This document shows positions 7,935-16,435 of a stretch of 64,000 nt of DNA, in pieces. Source of the DNA: Bacteroidales bacterium (lineage in GTDB: Bacteria > Bacteroidota > Bacteroidia > Bacteroidales > UBA932); NCBI GenBank assembly GCA_017938925.1, contig JAGBAO010000017.1:103409-167408 (forward strand), written 5' to 3'. The translations under genes were made by a program, and so were the position numbers. The notes beneath the pieces were generated by a model. That model was not told where the DNA came from. It saw only the letters and a program-made list of their open reading frames with translations, and searched no databases. Within the stretch, counting starts at the first letter, position 1, and each line of letters starts with the position of its first letter.

Positions 7935-9310
7935 GCAGATTCTTTGACCCGCCGCAGGCGAAGCCCCTTCTTCCGAAGGAAAAGATAGACAAGGTGTTCA
8001 AGTCCATGAGATTCAAGGTCTTCATGGGCTCGTTCCTGGGATATGCAGCCTACTATTTAGTCAGGAAAAACCTTTCTCTTGCAGCCCCTGACATGATAGC
8101 TGAGGGACTGATAGACAAGCAGGGAGTGGGAATCGCGGCATCTGCCGTATCCATCGCCTATGCTTTCAGCAAGTTCATCATGGGAACCCTCTCAGACCGT
8201 TCCGATGCCCGTAAGTTCCTGACTGTCGGACTCGTGATCGCCTCTCTGGTAATGATGGCGGTGGGATTCATCCCATATTCCGCTGCAAATATGGCAGTGA
8301 ATGTGGCGGTCCTCTTTGCATTCATGCTTCTGGTCGGAGTGCTCTCCGGAATGGGCTGGCCTCCTTGTGGCAGAATCATGGCCTATTGGTTCTCCAACAA
8401 TGAGAGAAGCTTCAAGATGTCCCTCTGGAACACATCCCACACCATCGGTGCAGGAACCCTCGGACTTCTGGCGATATTCGGAGTGGGACTCTTTGCCGAT
8501 CTGGGCATAGAGCAGACCTGGAGGGCGAATTTCATAATCCCGTCAGCCTTTGCCCTTGTCCTTGCCGGCTTCTGCTGGTGGGCATTGCGCGACACCCCTG
8601 AATCCTGCGGACTTCCGCCTGTGGCTGACTGGAGAAACGACCATTCAGGTGTGAAGACCAAGGAAAAAGTCGGGGAGAAGGTGCCTTTCAAGACCCAGCT
8701 CTTCGATTATGTCCTCAAGAACAAATGGATATGGATGATCGCCCTTGCCAATGCCTTCGTCTATATGGTCAGATACGGAATCGGTGACTGGGCTCCGACC
8801 TATCTTCAGGAGACAGGAATAATGACGGCAGCCGAGAGCAAGATGGCCTTCTCGATCCACAACTATGTGGGTGCAGTGGGAACCATCGTTTGCGGCTGGA
8901 TATCAGCGAAGTTCTTCAAGGGAAAGTGTGCCCCTCCCAACATCATCTTCATGGGGCTGGTGCTTGTGGGCTGCCTCATCTACTGGCGGGTTCCGGCAAT
9001 CGCTCTCGCAACCGGAATCAGCGCAAAGGTCTGGGTGTATGTAGCCCTGATCCTCATAGGATTCTGCATATACGGCCCTGTGGCCCTTGTCAGCATCCAG
9101 GCCCTCAATCTTGTGCCTAAGAACGCTGCTGGAACAGCTGCCGGCTTTGTCGGCCTCTCCGGCTATCTCATCGGTGACTCCCTCCTTTCCAAGATCATAG
9201 TAGGAGGCGTCGCAGACCAGAGCTGGGACATGGCGAACTTCACAATGGTGATCGGTGCCCTTCTCGGCATCCTCCTCTGCGCCCTGACCCTCCCGAGTGA
9301 GAAGAAATGA
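7931..9310 (+). CDS. glpT: Glycerol-3-phosphate transporter, MFS
   Basis: 459 residues (E. coli GlpT is 452). It is an organophosphate:phosphate antiporter of the major facilitator superfamily with about twelve hydrophobic segments. The N-terminal FKVFMGSFLGYAAYYLVRKNLSLA block and the DRSDARKF loop between helices 2 and 3 are family marks, as is GMGWPPCGR. The GlpT/UhpT family exchanges phosphate for the organophosphate; the company of glpABC points to glycerol-3-phosphate. Its start overlaps the glpC stop, and its own stop overlaps the next gene. Confidence 0.93.
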   Translation: MSRFFDPPQAKPLLPKEKIDKVFKSMRFKVFMGSFLGYAAYYLVRKNLSLAAPDMIAEGLIDKQGVGIAASAVSIAYAFSKFIMGTLSDRSDARKFLTVGLVIASLVMMAVGFIPYSAANMAVNVAVLFAFMLLVGVLSGMGWPPCGRIMAYWFSNNERSFKMSLWNTSHTIGAGTLGLLAIFGVGLFADLGIEQTWRANFIIPSAFALVLAGFCWWALRDTPESCGLPPVADWRNDHSGVKTKEKVGEKVPFKTQLFDYVLKNKWIWMIALANAFVYMVRYGIGDWAPTYLQETGIMTAAESKMAFSIHNYVGAVGTIVCGWISAKFFKGKCAPPNIIFMGLVLVGCLIYWRVPAIALATGISAKVWVYVALILIGFCIYGPVALVSIQALNLVPKNAAGTAAGFVGLSGYLIGDSLLSKIIVGGVADQSWDMANFTMVIGALLGILLCALTLPSEKK

Positions 9311-11028
9311 AGAAGTACTTCCTGCCTTTGATTGTGGTTCTTGCGGCGTCCTGCTGCAGACCAAAGGATGGGGAGTATGTGCTTCATCTGCTGACTACCA
9401 ATGATGTTCACGGACGCTATTTCGATTCGACCTATGTCTCCGACAAGACGCTGCCGTCGCTTCAGAACGTGGCCTGGTACGCAGACAGTCTGCGCTCAGC
9501 TGCCGGTAAGGAAAATGTGATCCTTATCGATGCAGGTGATTTCCTGCAAGGTGACAACGCGGCCTATTACTATAATTTTGTCGATCCGGTTTCCGAGCAT
9601 CTCTTCTCAAGGATGGCGGAGTACATTGGCTACGATGCGGTCGTTGCAGGAAACCACGATATCGAGACAGGACATCCTGTATATGACCGTCTGACAGCCT
9701 CCATGGATGTTCCTCTGCTTGCAGCAAATGCAGTAAGGACAGATTCACGCAGGCCGTATTTCCAGGATTATGTGTGCCTGAAGAAAGGAGGGCTCAAAAT
9801 TGCAGTCATAGGCTTCACGAATCCAAATATCAAGGGATGGCTTTCTCCGGAAATATGGGAAGGGATGGATTTTCTTTCTCTGATTCCGTTTGCTCAGCAG
9901 CAGGTCGACATGGTCAGAAGGAAGGAGAATCCTGACGTGGTCATAGTTGCCGCTCATGCAGGAACAGGCAACGGGGACGGTTCGCAGCTTGAAAATCAGG
10001 GGATGGACCTTTTCCGGTCTCTTCGAGGTGTCGATTTCGTGGTCTGTGCACATGACCATCGCCCGGTTGTGCACAAGACAGACAGCATATGCCTGATCAA
10101 TTCCGGAAGCCATTGTGCAAATCTCGGTCATGGGATTGTAAGTCTCTCAGTTCGTGATGGAAAGGTGACAGCAAAGAAACTTGATGCTTCGCTGCTCCCT
10201 GTGAACAAGGATAAGGTGGACAGAAGGATGCAGGCACATTTCCATGATGACTATCTCGCAGTCAAGAAATTCACACTCAAGGAGGTCGGAAGCCTGGATG
10301 TGGATCTGGATACCAGGGATGCCTATGCCGGCATGTCAGACTATCTGAATCTGTTGCACACCCTCTCCCTGAGCTGCAGCCCTGCACAGATCTCGTTTGC
10401 CGCTCCGCTGAAGTTCAATGCATCAGTTCAGAAGGGGACTTTGGTGTATAATGACCTTTTTACGATCTATCCATATGAGAACCAGCTGTTTGTGATTTCC
10501 ATGACAGGAAAGGAGATCAAGGACTATCTTGAGTATTCATATGACCTTTGGATCAACACGGTCAGCAGGCCTGGCGATCATGTCCTTAAGATAGTCAATG
10601 CCCCGGATCCTCGGACTGCGCAGAAGAACTGGTCATTTGTCAACCGTCCGTACAATTTCGATTCTGCAGCCGGAGTCAACTATACTGTCGATGTCACAAA
10701 ACCTTTTGGCAGCCGCATCAGTATCGAATCCCTTGCAGACGGCACTCCATTCGATATGTCAGCCTCATATAATGTTGCAATAACCTCTTATCGTGCAAAT
10801 GGAGGCGGCGGAATCATGAACAAGGGAGCCGGAGTGGCAGAGACAGGGAATCGTGTTGTGGCATACCACAAGGAAATCAGAAGCATCCTGTATGACTATC
10901 TCCTCACTCACGGCACTATAGATCCGGCAGCGATAGGGGATCCAGAGAAGATAGGACAGTGGAAATTCATCCCGGAATCCGTCGTCTCCCCGGCCATGGA
11001 GCGAGATATGAGTCTCCTTTTCCCGTAG
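9307..11028 (+). CDS. UshA-type 5'-nucleotidase / metallophosphatase lipoprotein
   Basis: 573 residues starting with a lipoprotein signal (LAASCC, lipid cysteine near residue 16). The calcineurin-like metallophosphatase domain shows TNDVHGRYF, DAGDFLQGD, GNHDIE and later AHAGTG and CAHDHRP. From about residue 330 to the end is a 5'-nucleotidase C-terminal domain, with YNDLFTIYPYENQL and SYRANGGGGI. The family removes phosphate from nucleotides or splits nucleotide-sugar pyrophosphates in the periplasm. It overlaps glpT by four bases, so it is translated with the glycerol-phosphate genes; a role in scavenging organic phosphate is plausible. Confidence 0.92.
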   Translation: MKKYFLPLIVVLAASCCRPKDGEYVLHLLTTNDVHGRYFDSTYVSDKTLPSLQNVAWYADSLRSAAGKENVILIDAGDFLQGDNAAYYYNFVDPVSEHLFSRMAEYIGYDAVVAGNHDIETGHPVYDRLTASMDVPLLAANAVRTDSRRPYFQDYVCLKKGGLKIAVIGFTNPNIKGWLSPEIWEGMDFLSLIPFAQQQVDMVRRKENPDVVIVAAHAGTGNGDGSQLENQGMDLFRSLRGVDFVVCAHDHRPVVHKTDSICLINSGSHCANLGHGIVSLSVRDGKVTAKKLDASLLPVNKDKVDRRMQAHFHDDYLAVKKFTLKEVGSLDVDLDTRDAYAGMSDYLNLLHTLSLSCSPAQISFAAPLKFNASVQKGTLVYNDLFTIYPYENQLFVISMTGKEIKDYLEYSYDLWINTVSRPGDHVLKIVNAPDPRTAQKNWSFVNRPYNFDSAAGVNYTVDVTKPFGSRISIESLADGTPFDMSASYNVAITSYRANGGGGIMNKGAGVAETGNRVVAYHKEIRSILYDYLLTHGTIDPAAIGDPEKIGQWKFIPESVVSPAMERDMSLLFP

Positions 11029-11077
11029 CACAACAATCCGGTGGCGCACATATAGCTGATATTCATGGGTTTATATA

Positions 11078-11109
11078 AAGTGCGTGCTCCCTTTGGGGAG
11101 CACGCACTT
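11078..11109. terminator. Bidirectional hairpin between convergent operons
   Basis: A perfect 14-bp inverted repeat (11078-11091 with 11096-11109) around a TTTG loop lies between the stop of the nucleotidase gene and the stop of the leftward operon. There is no long T-run on either side, so it is called a terminator from its position and stability. Confidence 0.75.
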
Positions 11110-11149
11110 CGCGTATGCTGCTGATATGCAGCGTGTTGTGTATCACCGT

Positions 11150-14100
11150 TTACTCTGCTGCGCCTACTGAGATGTTGGTCTTGGTCACTGTGTAGGTCGC
11201 GGCGCTTCCCACGAGGACTGCATCTGTCAGTTCCTCAACAAGTGCTCCATTGAGTTTAGATCCGCTGACAACCTTGCAAGGGCTTGTTTCTGTTCCAAAG
11301 ACAAATTCAGCGTTTTTACTTCCCCTTCCGGAGAACATTCCACTGCTGCCTGGCTGAATCGAAGATATCTGTGCGTCAACAACACACCCTGCATATGAGA
11401 CAGGTCCTGCTGTTGTTGTGCTTCCGACCATACCTCCTACATTGACCTGGTCACCTGACTTGAGGGCTGTGATTGTACCCTTGTACGAATTACATGTAAT
11501 CACCTGCTTGGTTGCGGTTTCACCGACAAGTCCTCCGAGGTTCAGATATGACTTGGTGGTTGAGTCGAATGTAATATCTGAATCAACAATACAATTCTTT
11601 ATATTGGCAGCAGTACCCGCAAACGCAGCGATTCCACCACAACGCCATTTTCCTATACAGTTGACATATATGTCACCAGTATTTGAGCAGCTATCAAATG
11701 TCTGTTGCCTGTCTCCCGTTGAAGCGCAAGCGATACCTGACAAATAGAAGAAGGCTGTGCTTGTTGAATTCGCTACTACCTTGAGGGATCCTGAATTACT
11801 GCATGATTTGTATGTACTACCCTTGTCATTGTATCCGATGATACCTCCAAGATACAGCTGTGCAGCGCACTCGTTATCCGCATCAATAGCCAATGCTGCT
11901 GAATTGGTGCAATTCTCGGCATTTGTGACAGCTTCAAACTGTCCCGAAATACCTCCGACGAGCAATCTTCCGGCCACCCTTTCAACAGTTGCCGTTCCAT
12001 TTGCAGTATTAGTGAGAGTCTTCAGCGCTGGCGCCTTTGAGATATTTCCGAACAGTCCTCCCAGATATGTCGTTCCTGTTCCTTTTGCATTGAAGATCAC
12101 AGGACCATCATTCGTGATGCCAGAAAGTTCATCAGGACAGTTCGAATAACCCGCATAGCCGCCGACCCAACAAGTTCCATTCGATTCGTCACTGTTGTAT
12201 ATAACCTTGCCCTTATTCAAACCTGATGTAGTTTTTGAACCGGTTGTTCCATCGCTGTAATATCCTACCACACCTCCATATACGACTCCCTCGGTTGTAG
12301 AAGGATGGTTCAGGGTAAGGTCTGCGTTGTTGGTATTGCCGTTGAATTCCTTGGAACCGAAGCCCATCACACCTCCCATGCTGACCTGGGCAAGTCCAGC
12401 AGCTCCTGTGAATGATGCTGTTATCGCTCCGTTGTTAGTCGAATTGACCACACCGCCGTCTCCACGGCCGACCACTCCTCCTATCCTGTTCATCTTGATG
12501 CATGACTTGAGGTTGATCGCGCCATAGTTAGAGCAGCCTGACACCTGTGCAAATGAGTATCCCACGACTCCTCCGACAGGTGCCTGAGTGCCTGATCCGG
12601 CGTTCATCCACAGATCATATTCCGAAGTACCATAGTTCTTGCAGTTGGCCAAAGAGCATGTTCCTCCAGATATGCCCACAAGTCCGGCTACACCTCCGAA
12701 CGAGGCTCCTGTGAAGGATCCGGTTCCAGCCTGGAGCGAACCTGCATTTGCATAGGAACCCTTGACAGAGAGCGGACCGTAGTTGGTGCTGTTGTCCACG
12801 CCGAAGAGTGAGAATCCCACTACTCCTCCTGCGCAAGGTCTTGATACGGCATTTCCGGTCGTCATCGTAGGAACAGTGATCCTGATGCTTCCCTTTGAGG
12901 TACCCTCCTGTCCGTTCACACAGTCCTTGACATTTCCTTCGATGTATCCCAGCACACCTCCGATGTTGAAGTAGTTTGCTGAACCGGCCGTTCCTTCGCC
13001 GTCAGTGAGCGAACCGCCGTTCTTTAGTGTGTATTCGATATTACCTGTATTTACACAGCCCTCAACAGTTCCCTTGGACGGGCTCTCTGCTGTGATTGCA
13101 CCGGAGGCTGGAGATGATCCTGAAAGCACACCTCCGATATAGACATGGCCTGAAGTTCCGTTTACGGTGTATGATATGTTTCCGTTGTTCGTACAGTTCA
13201 GGGCAATATGGGCGTTACCTCCGTTTGTGATCTGAGTCTGGACATTTGAATAACCGATTATACCACCGATGTTCATACGCGCTGCATTGCCTTCCACGAG
13301 GATGTTTATGTCTCCGTTGTTGGTACAGCCCTTGACTGTGCCATAAGCCACGCCGATCATGTTTCCGTAATATGTAGATTTCTCGGCAGATGCTATGGTA
13401 GCGTTGACGTGGGCGTTGTTGACGCAGTTCTCGACGCATGAATACGTAAGAGTCACCTTTGCAAGGAATCCGAAACGGTCATTTCCGAGAACAGGAGTAA
13501 GCTTGCAGCTCTCGTCGATAACGAGGTTCATGATCTTACCGCCCGCCTGTTTTTCCTTGTCCTCTGCCAGACTGTTGAACAGGGCGACTCCATTCGAAGT
13601 CCAGTTCTTGAGGCTGTATCCGCAGCCGTCGAATGTTCCGATGAAGTCTGCTCCTCCCATCAGGTCATATCCTTCCAGATCGATGTCATTGGCCAGCTTC
13701 ACTGTCTCGTCTGATGTATATTCGCTGCTGAACATCAGGAAGCTCTGAAGGTCTGTCGCGTTCTTTATCTCGTATATCTTCGATGCACTGAATACCTCCA
13801 GCACCTCAATCCTGATGTCATCGACAAGGATGCGGCACTGTCCGGTTGTTGCGTCCACTCTCTGTGAGTATATTGCGATTCTCTCGTTTTCGCTCACAGT
13901 CATCTCGCAGCTGTATTCCTTCCACTGCTGGTCATCGGAAATCTTCACATCCACGCTGCTGCCTGTCTGGTATCCGGTGATGAGTCTTCCGTTGATCTGC
14001 TCGTCCTTCGCGCTGATCGCCATCACGCGTAACATGCTCTTGTCGTTTGCTGTTTCACGGTATGGATGTGCCTTGAATGTCACCTTGATGTTCGCCCTTC

Positions 14101-15637
14101 CCTTGATTGCAGTCAATGCCGGCGATACGATACCTCCTGCCTTGCTTCCTCCTCCCAGCTTCAGATAACCAGGACGTGCGCATACCCTGCTGTTGTTATT
14201 ATCCTCGGATATTGTCTTCCAGTCCGCCAGACGGGTGCTGCCGACAGCGTTTCCGAGCGTGTTGAACAATCCGATCTCCGTAGTAGGGACTACAAGATAG
14301 AAATTATGCTCGAATCCGTTGATGACATGTTTTCCGACAGGGCTTTCTCCCACAGCCGGATTCATCGCAGGGGCATTTCCTCGATTGTTGTCGCAATAAC
14401 CCCAGAATCGTCCTGCCACATCACCTCCCCATACGAGTTCGGAGAAGTCCTCTGACAGGATGATATCGCCGGCTGCAGCCGTCTGTGGCATGCCGACGTT
14501 CTCGGAAGCCAGTGTCTTGACAGATACAGGTGCAGAGGCATATTCAGGAGCCTCAGTGTTCCATGCCTTGACGTAATACTCGGTGCCAGCTTCAAGTCCG
14601 GAGAATACGAATCGGGGAGAGTAAGGACCTTCGACGGCGTATATGTTTCCCTCAGGAGTTGTGAAGAGGGATGACGGAATGTTCCAGCTGACCACGAGAT
14701 CTTCGCAGGCTGCGTCCCTGTAGATGCCGACGCTCCAGTCAGTGAGCACGTCAGCAGCAGGGGAGGCGAACTTGCTTACACTCCAGCTCACGCCCACTGT
14801 GGACGAAGAAGTGGCGAGGACTTCCAGTTCAGGAGTCTCTCCCTTCTTCCACTCCACGTCAGTGTCTATCGCTCCTATGTCCAGTACCTTTCCTGCAGCC
14901 AGCTTGACGAATTTCTCCTTGAAGGTTTCGCCCACACCGCCGGCAGACTTGAATGCTATCTTGAAACCGTTGTATTTGTCTGCAGGAATAGGAATATAGT
15001 ACTTTCCTGTCACGGCTCCGGTGTTTATAAGCAGTTCCTCGGAGGTCTCTTCCGCAACCGGAGCAAGAGAGGCTGTACCGTTGTTGTTGACGGAGGCCTT
15101 GAATGTTCCTGAGAGTTTCCTTCCGCTGGAAGAGATCACGATGCTTGTTATGTCGTCTCTTGTTATTTCAAAGCCGAGGTAAGCTGTCGTATGCAGGAAA
15201 TTCACTTTTCCGTCTGCTACGATTCCTGTACCGATGGTCTGTGAGAACGACTCCGGAACAAGCTTCACTATTTTCGGAAGAGTCACGTTGAATGAACGTC
15301 CGTCCAGTGCATAGCTTTCGTTGTAAGGATGCACAGCGATGTAGTTCTCGCCGGAGAACAGCTGCACGGCTGTTCCTGTGAACTGAGCTGACGCCCCGGC
15401 TGACTTTCCTGTCAGGACGAAATTGTCGGTTCCATACAGGAGCGAGATCTGGTCACCCAGTTCCCACTCATGGCTGAATGACACGGAATCGGCGCCGGCC
15501 AGGGTAGCCGGTGCAAAATCCGCTTCGATTGTCATTTCCACCTCTGTACCCGCCTCACTTTCATCCAGGCCTTTGGTACACGCGAATGCTCCTGCAATCA
15601 ATAGGACAGAAGCAAGCGTTCTAAGATGTCTTTTCAT
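11150..15637 (-). CDS. Giant fimbrillin-like / GLUG-repeat surface lipoprotein
   Basis: 1,495 residues, last gene of the susC operon. It has a lipoprotein signal (GAFACTKG, Cys 20). Residues 30-270 resemble fimbrillin-like domains (SHEWELGDQISLLY, YIAVHPY). A fibronectin-like stretch lies at about 280-380. A module starting GDIILSEDFSELVWGG (about 390-610) also occurs twice in the protein at 26891. From about 620 to the end come repeated segments of the form N-N-G-x-I...IGGIIGYS, the GLUG motif, which predict a long right-handed beta-helix. It is collinear over this region with the protein at 29959. It is probably a cell-surface adhesin or glycan-binding protein; no catalytic site is seen. 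Confidence 0.8.
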   Translation of the reverse strand: MKRHLRTLASVLLIAGAFACTKGLDESEAGTEVEMTIEADFAPATLAGADSVSFSHEWELGDQISLLYGTDNFVLTGKSAGASAQFTGTAVQLFSGENYIAVHPYNESYALDGRSFNVTLPKIVKLVPESFSQTIGTGIVADGKVNFLHTTAYLGFEITRDDITSIVISSSGRKLSGTFKASVNNNGTASLAPVAEETSEELLINTGAVTGKYYIPIPADKYNGFKIAFKSAGGVGETFKEKFVKLAAGKVLDIGAIDTDVEWKKGETPELEVLATSSSTVGVSWSVSKFASPAADVLTDWSVGIYRDAACEDLVVSWNIPSSLFTTPEGNIYAVEGPYSPRFVFSGLEAGTEYYVKAWNTEAPEYASAPVSVKTLASENVGMPQTAAAGDIILSEDFSELVWGGDVAGRFWGYCDNNRGNAPAMNPAVGESPVGKHVINGFEHNFYLVVPTTEIGLFNTLGNAVGSTRLADWKTISEDNNNSRVCARPGYLKLGGGSKAGGIVSPALTAIKGRANIKVTFKAHPYRETANDKSMLRVMAISAKDEQINGRLITGYQTGSSVDVKISDDQQWKEYSCEMTVSENERIAIYSQRVDATTGQCRILVDDIRIEVLEVFSASKIYEIKNATDLQSFLMFSSEYTSDETVKLANDIDLEGYDLMGGADFIGTFDGCGYSLKNWTSNGVALFNSLAEDKEKQAGGKIMNLVIDESCKLTPVLGNDRFGFLAKVTLTYSCVENCVNNAHVNATIASAEKSTYYGNMIGVAYGTVKGCTNNGDINILVEGNAARMNIGGIIGYSNVQTQITNGGNAHIALNCTNNGNISYTVNGTSGHVYIGGVLSGSSPASGAITAESPSKGTVEGCVNTGNIEYTLKNGGSLTDGEGTAGSANYFNIGGVLGYIEGNVKDCVNGQEGTSKGSIRITVPTMTTGNAVSRPCAGGVVGFSLFGVDNSTNYGPLSVKGSYANAGSLQAGTGSFTGASFGGVAGLVGISGGTCSLANCKNYGTSEYDLWMNAGSGTQAPVGGVVGYSFAQVSGCSNYGAINLKSCIKMNRIGGVVGRGDGGVVNSTNNGAITASFTGAAGLAQVSMGGVMGFGSKEFNGNTNNADLTLNHPSTTEGVVYGGVVGYYSDGTTGSKTTSGLNKGKVIYNSDESNGTCWVGGYAGYSNCPDELSGITNDGPVIFNAKGTGTTYLGGLFGNISKAPALKTLTNTANGTATVERVAGRLLVGGISGQFEAVTNAENCTNSAALAIDADNECAAQLYLGGIIGYNDKGSTYKSCSNSGSLKVVANSTSTAFFYLSGIACASTGDRQQTFDSCSNTGDIYVNCIGKWRCGGIAAFAGTAANIKNCIVDSDITFDSTTKSYLNLGGLVGETATKQVITCNSYKGTITALKSGDQVNVGGMVGSTTTAGPVSYAGCVVDAQISSIQPGSSGMFSGRGSKNAEFVFGTETSPCKVVSGSKLNGALVEELTDAVLVGSAATYTVTKTNISVGAAE

Positions 15638-15643
15638 AATATG

Positions 15644-16435
15644 TTATCTGTAATTTATTTTTCGTTTTATGGTCTTCCCTCGGATTCCGGATTCTCCCAG
15701 AAATTCAGTTCTCTCTGTCCAGTTGCCGGCCTCATCCATGACATATTCATATCTGACGATGTCGTATTTCCTTGAGTCTTCATTGGAATATATTTCTCCG
15801 TCAGGACCGATGAAGGCACCACGGCTCAGCATTGGCAGACCGGCTTCATCGTATTCGATCCCGATTCTCAGGTCATCACTCTCTATGCATGAGATCCGTC
15901 CCGCCCCGGCATATCTGTATGTGGTTTCATATAACACCTCCCCGTCAGGCGAGCAGTGGATTTCGGTCTTGTCCTCTCCGTCATATGAGTATGTGCAGCT
16001 GTCCGCAAGAGTTCCTTCCTCATTGTAGCAGCGGTATCCTGTTGTCTTCCCGTCGTTGATCTCGAAATCCCATCGGAACAGCACCTGCATGTCGCATCCT
16101 CTGACAGAATACGATGAAAGGACTCTGCCCCGGTACTCATACTCGTAAAGCGCCTCATACGTTCCGTCTGTGTGCAGGACCTTGATCTCGTCCAGACGCC
16201 CGCGCCGGTCATACACATATATATGTCTGAGTGTGTCGTGGAGATTGCTGATCATGAGAGAATCCAGCATTCCCAACCTTCCGAAGAAGGCGTCTGTGAT
16301 CTCTCCGTCGTCATCCCTCATCTCGACATGCCTTATGTTTCCATGCAGCTGATACCTCTGCAAGTCCTTTACAGAGTCATCGCAGCTGCACAGAATGCAC
16401 AGGAAGGCGAGAAAGAATGTTACTGTTCTAACCAC
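15644..16435 (-). CDS. RHS/YD-repeat-like lipoprotein
   Basis: 263 residues with a GTG start that lies inside the end of the preceding gene (16-base overlap), so the two are probably translationally coupled. The signal sequence ends in CILCSCDDS, a lipobox. The mature part has repeated segments such as YVYDRRGRLDEI, YEYEYRGRVLSSY, YSYDGEDKTEI and YRYAGAGRIS, resembling the YD motif of RHS proteins. These would form a short beta-strand stack. It has no toxin or catalytic domain and is far shorter than a true RHS toxin. It is likely a periplasmic or surface accessory of the same system; its function is unknown. Confidence 0.7.
   Translation of the reverse strand: MVRTVTFFLAFLCILCSCDDSVKDLQRYQLHGNIRHVEMRDDDGEITDAFFGRLGMLDSLMISNLHDTLRHIYVYDRRGRLDEIKVLHTDGTYEALYEYEYRGRVLSSYSVRGCDMQVLFRWDFEINDGKTTGYRCYNEEGTLADSCTYSYDGEDKTEIHCSPDGEVLYETTYRYAGAGRISCIESDDLRIGIEYDEAGLPMLSRGAFIGPDGEIYSNEDSRKYDIVRYEYVMDEAGNWTERTEFLGESGIRGKTIKRKINYR

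Noticed and set aside
11418-15653. Many plus-strand frames opposite the 1,495-residue gene
   Set aside because: Low-complexity P/T/S-rich shadows of the repeated GLUG codons.
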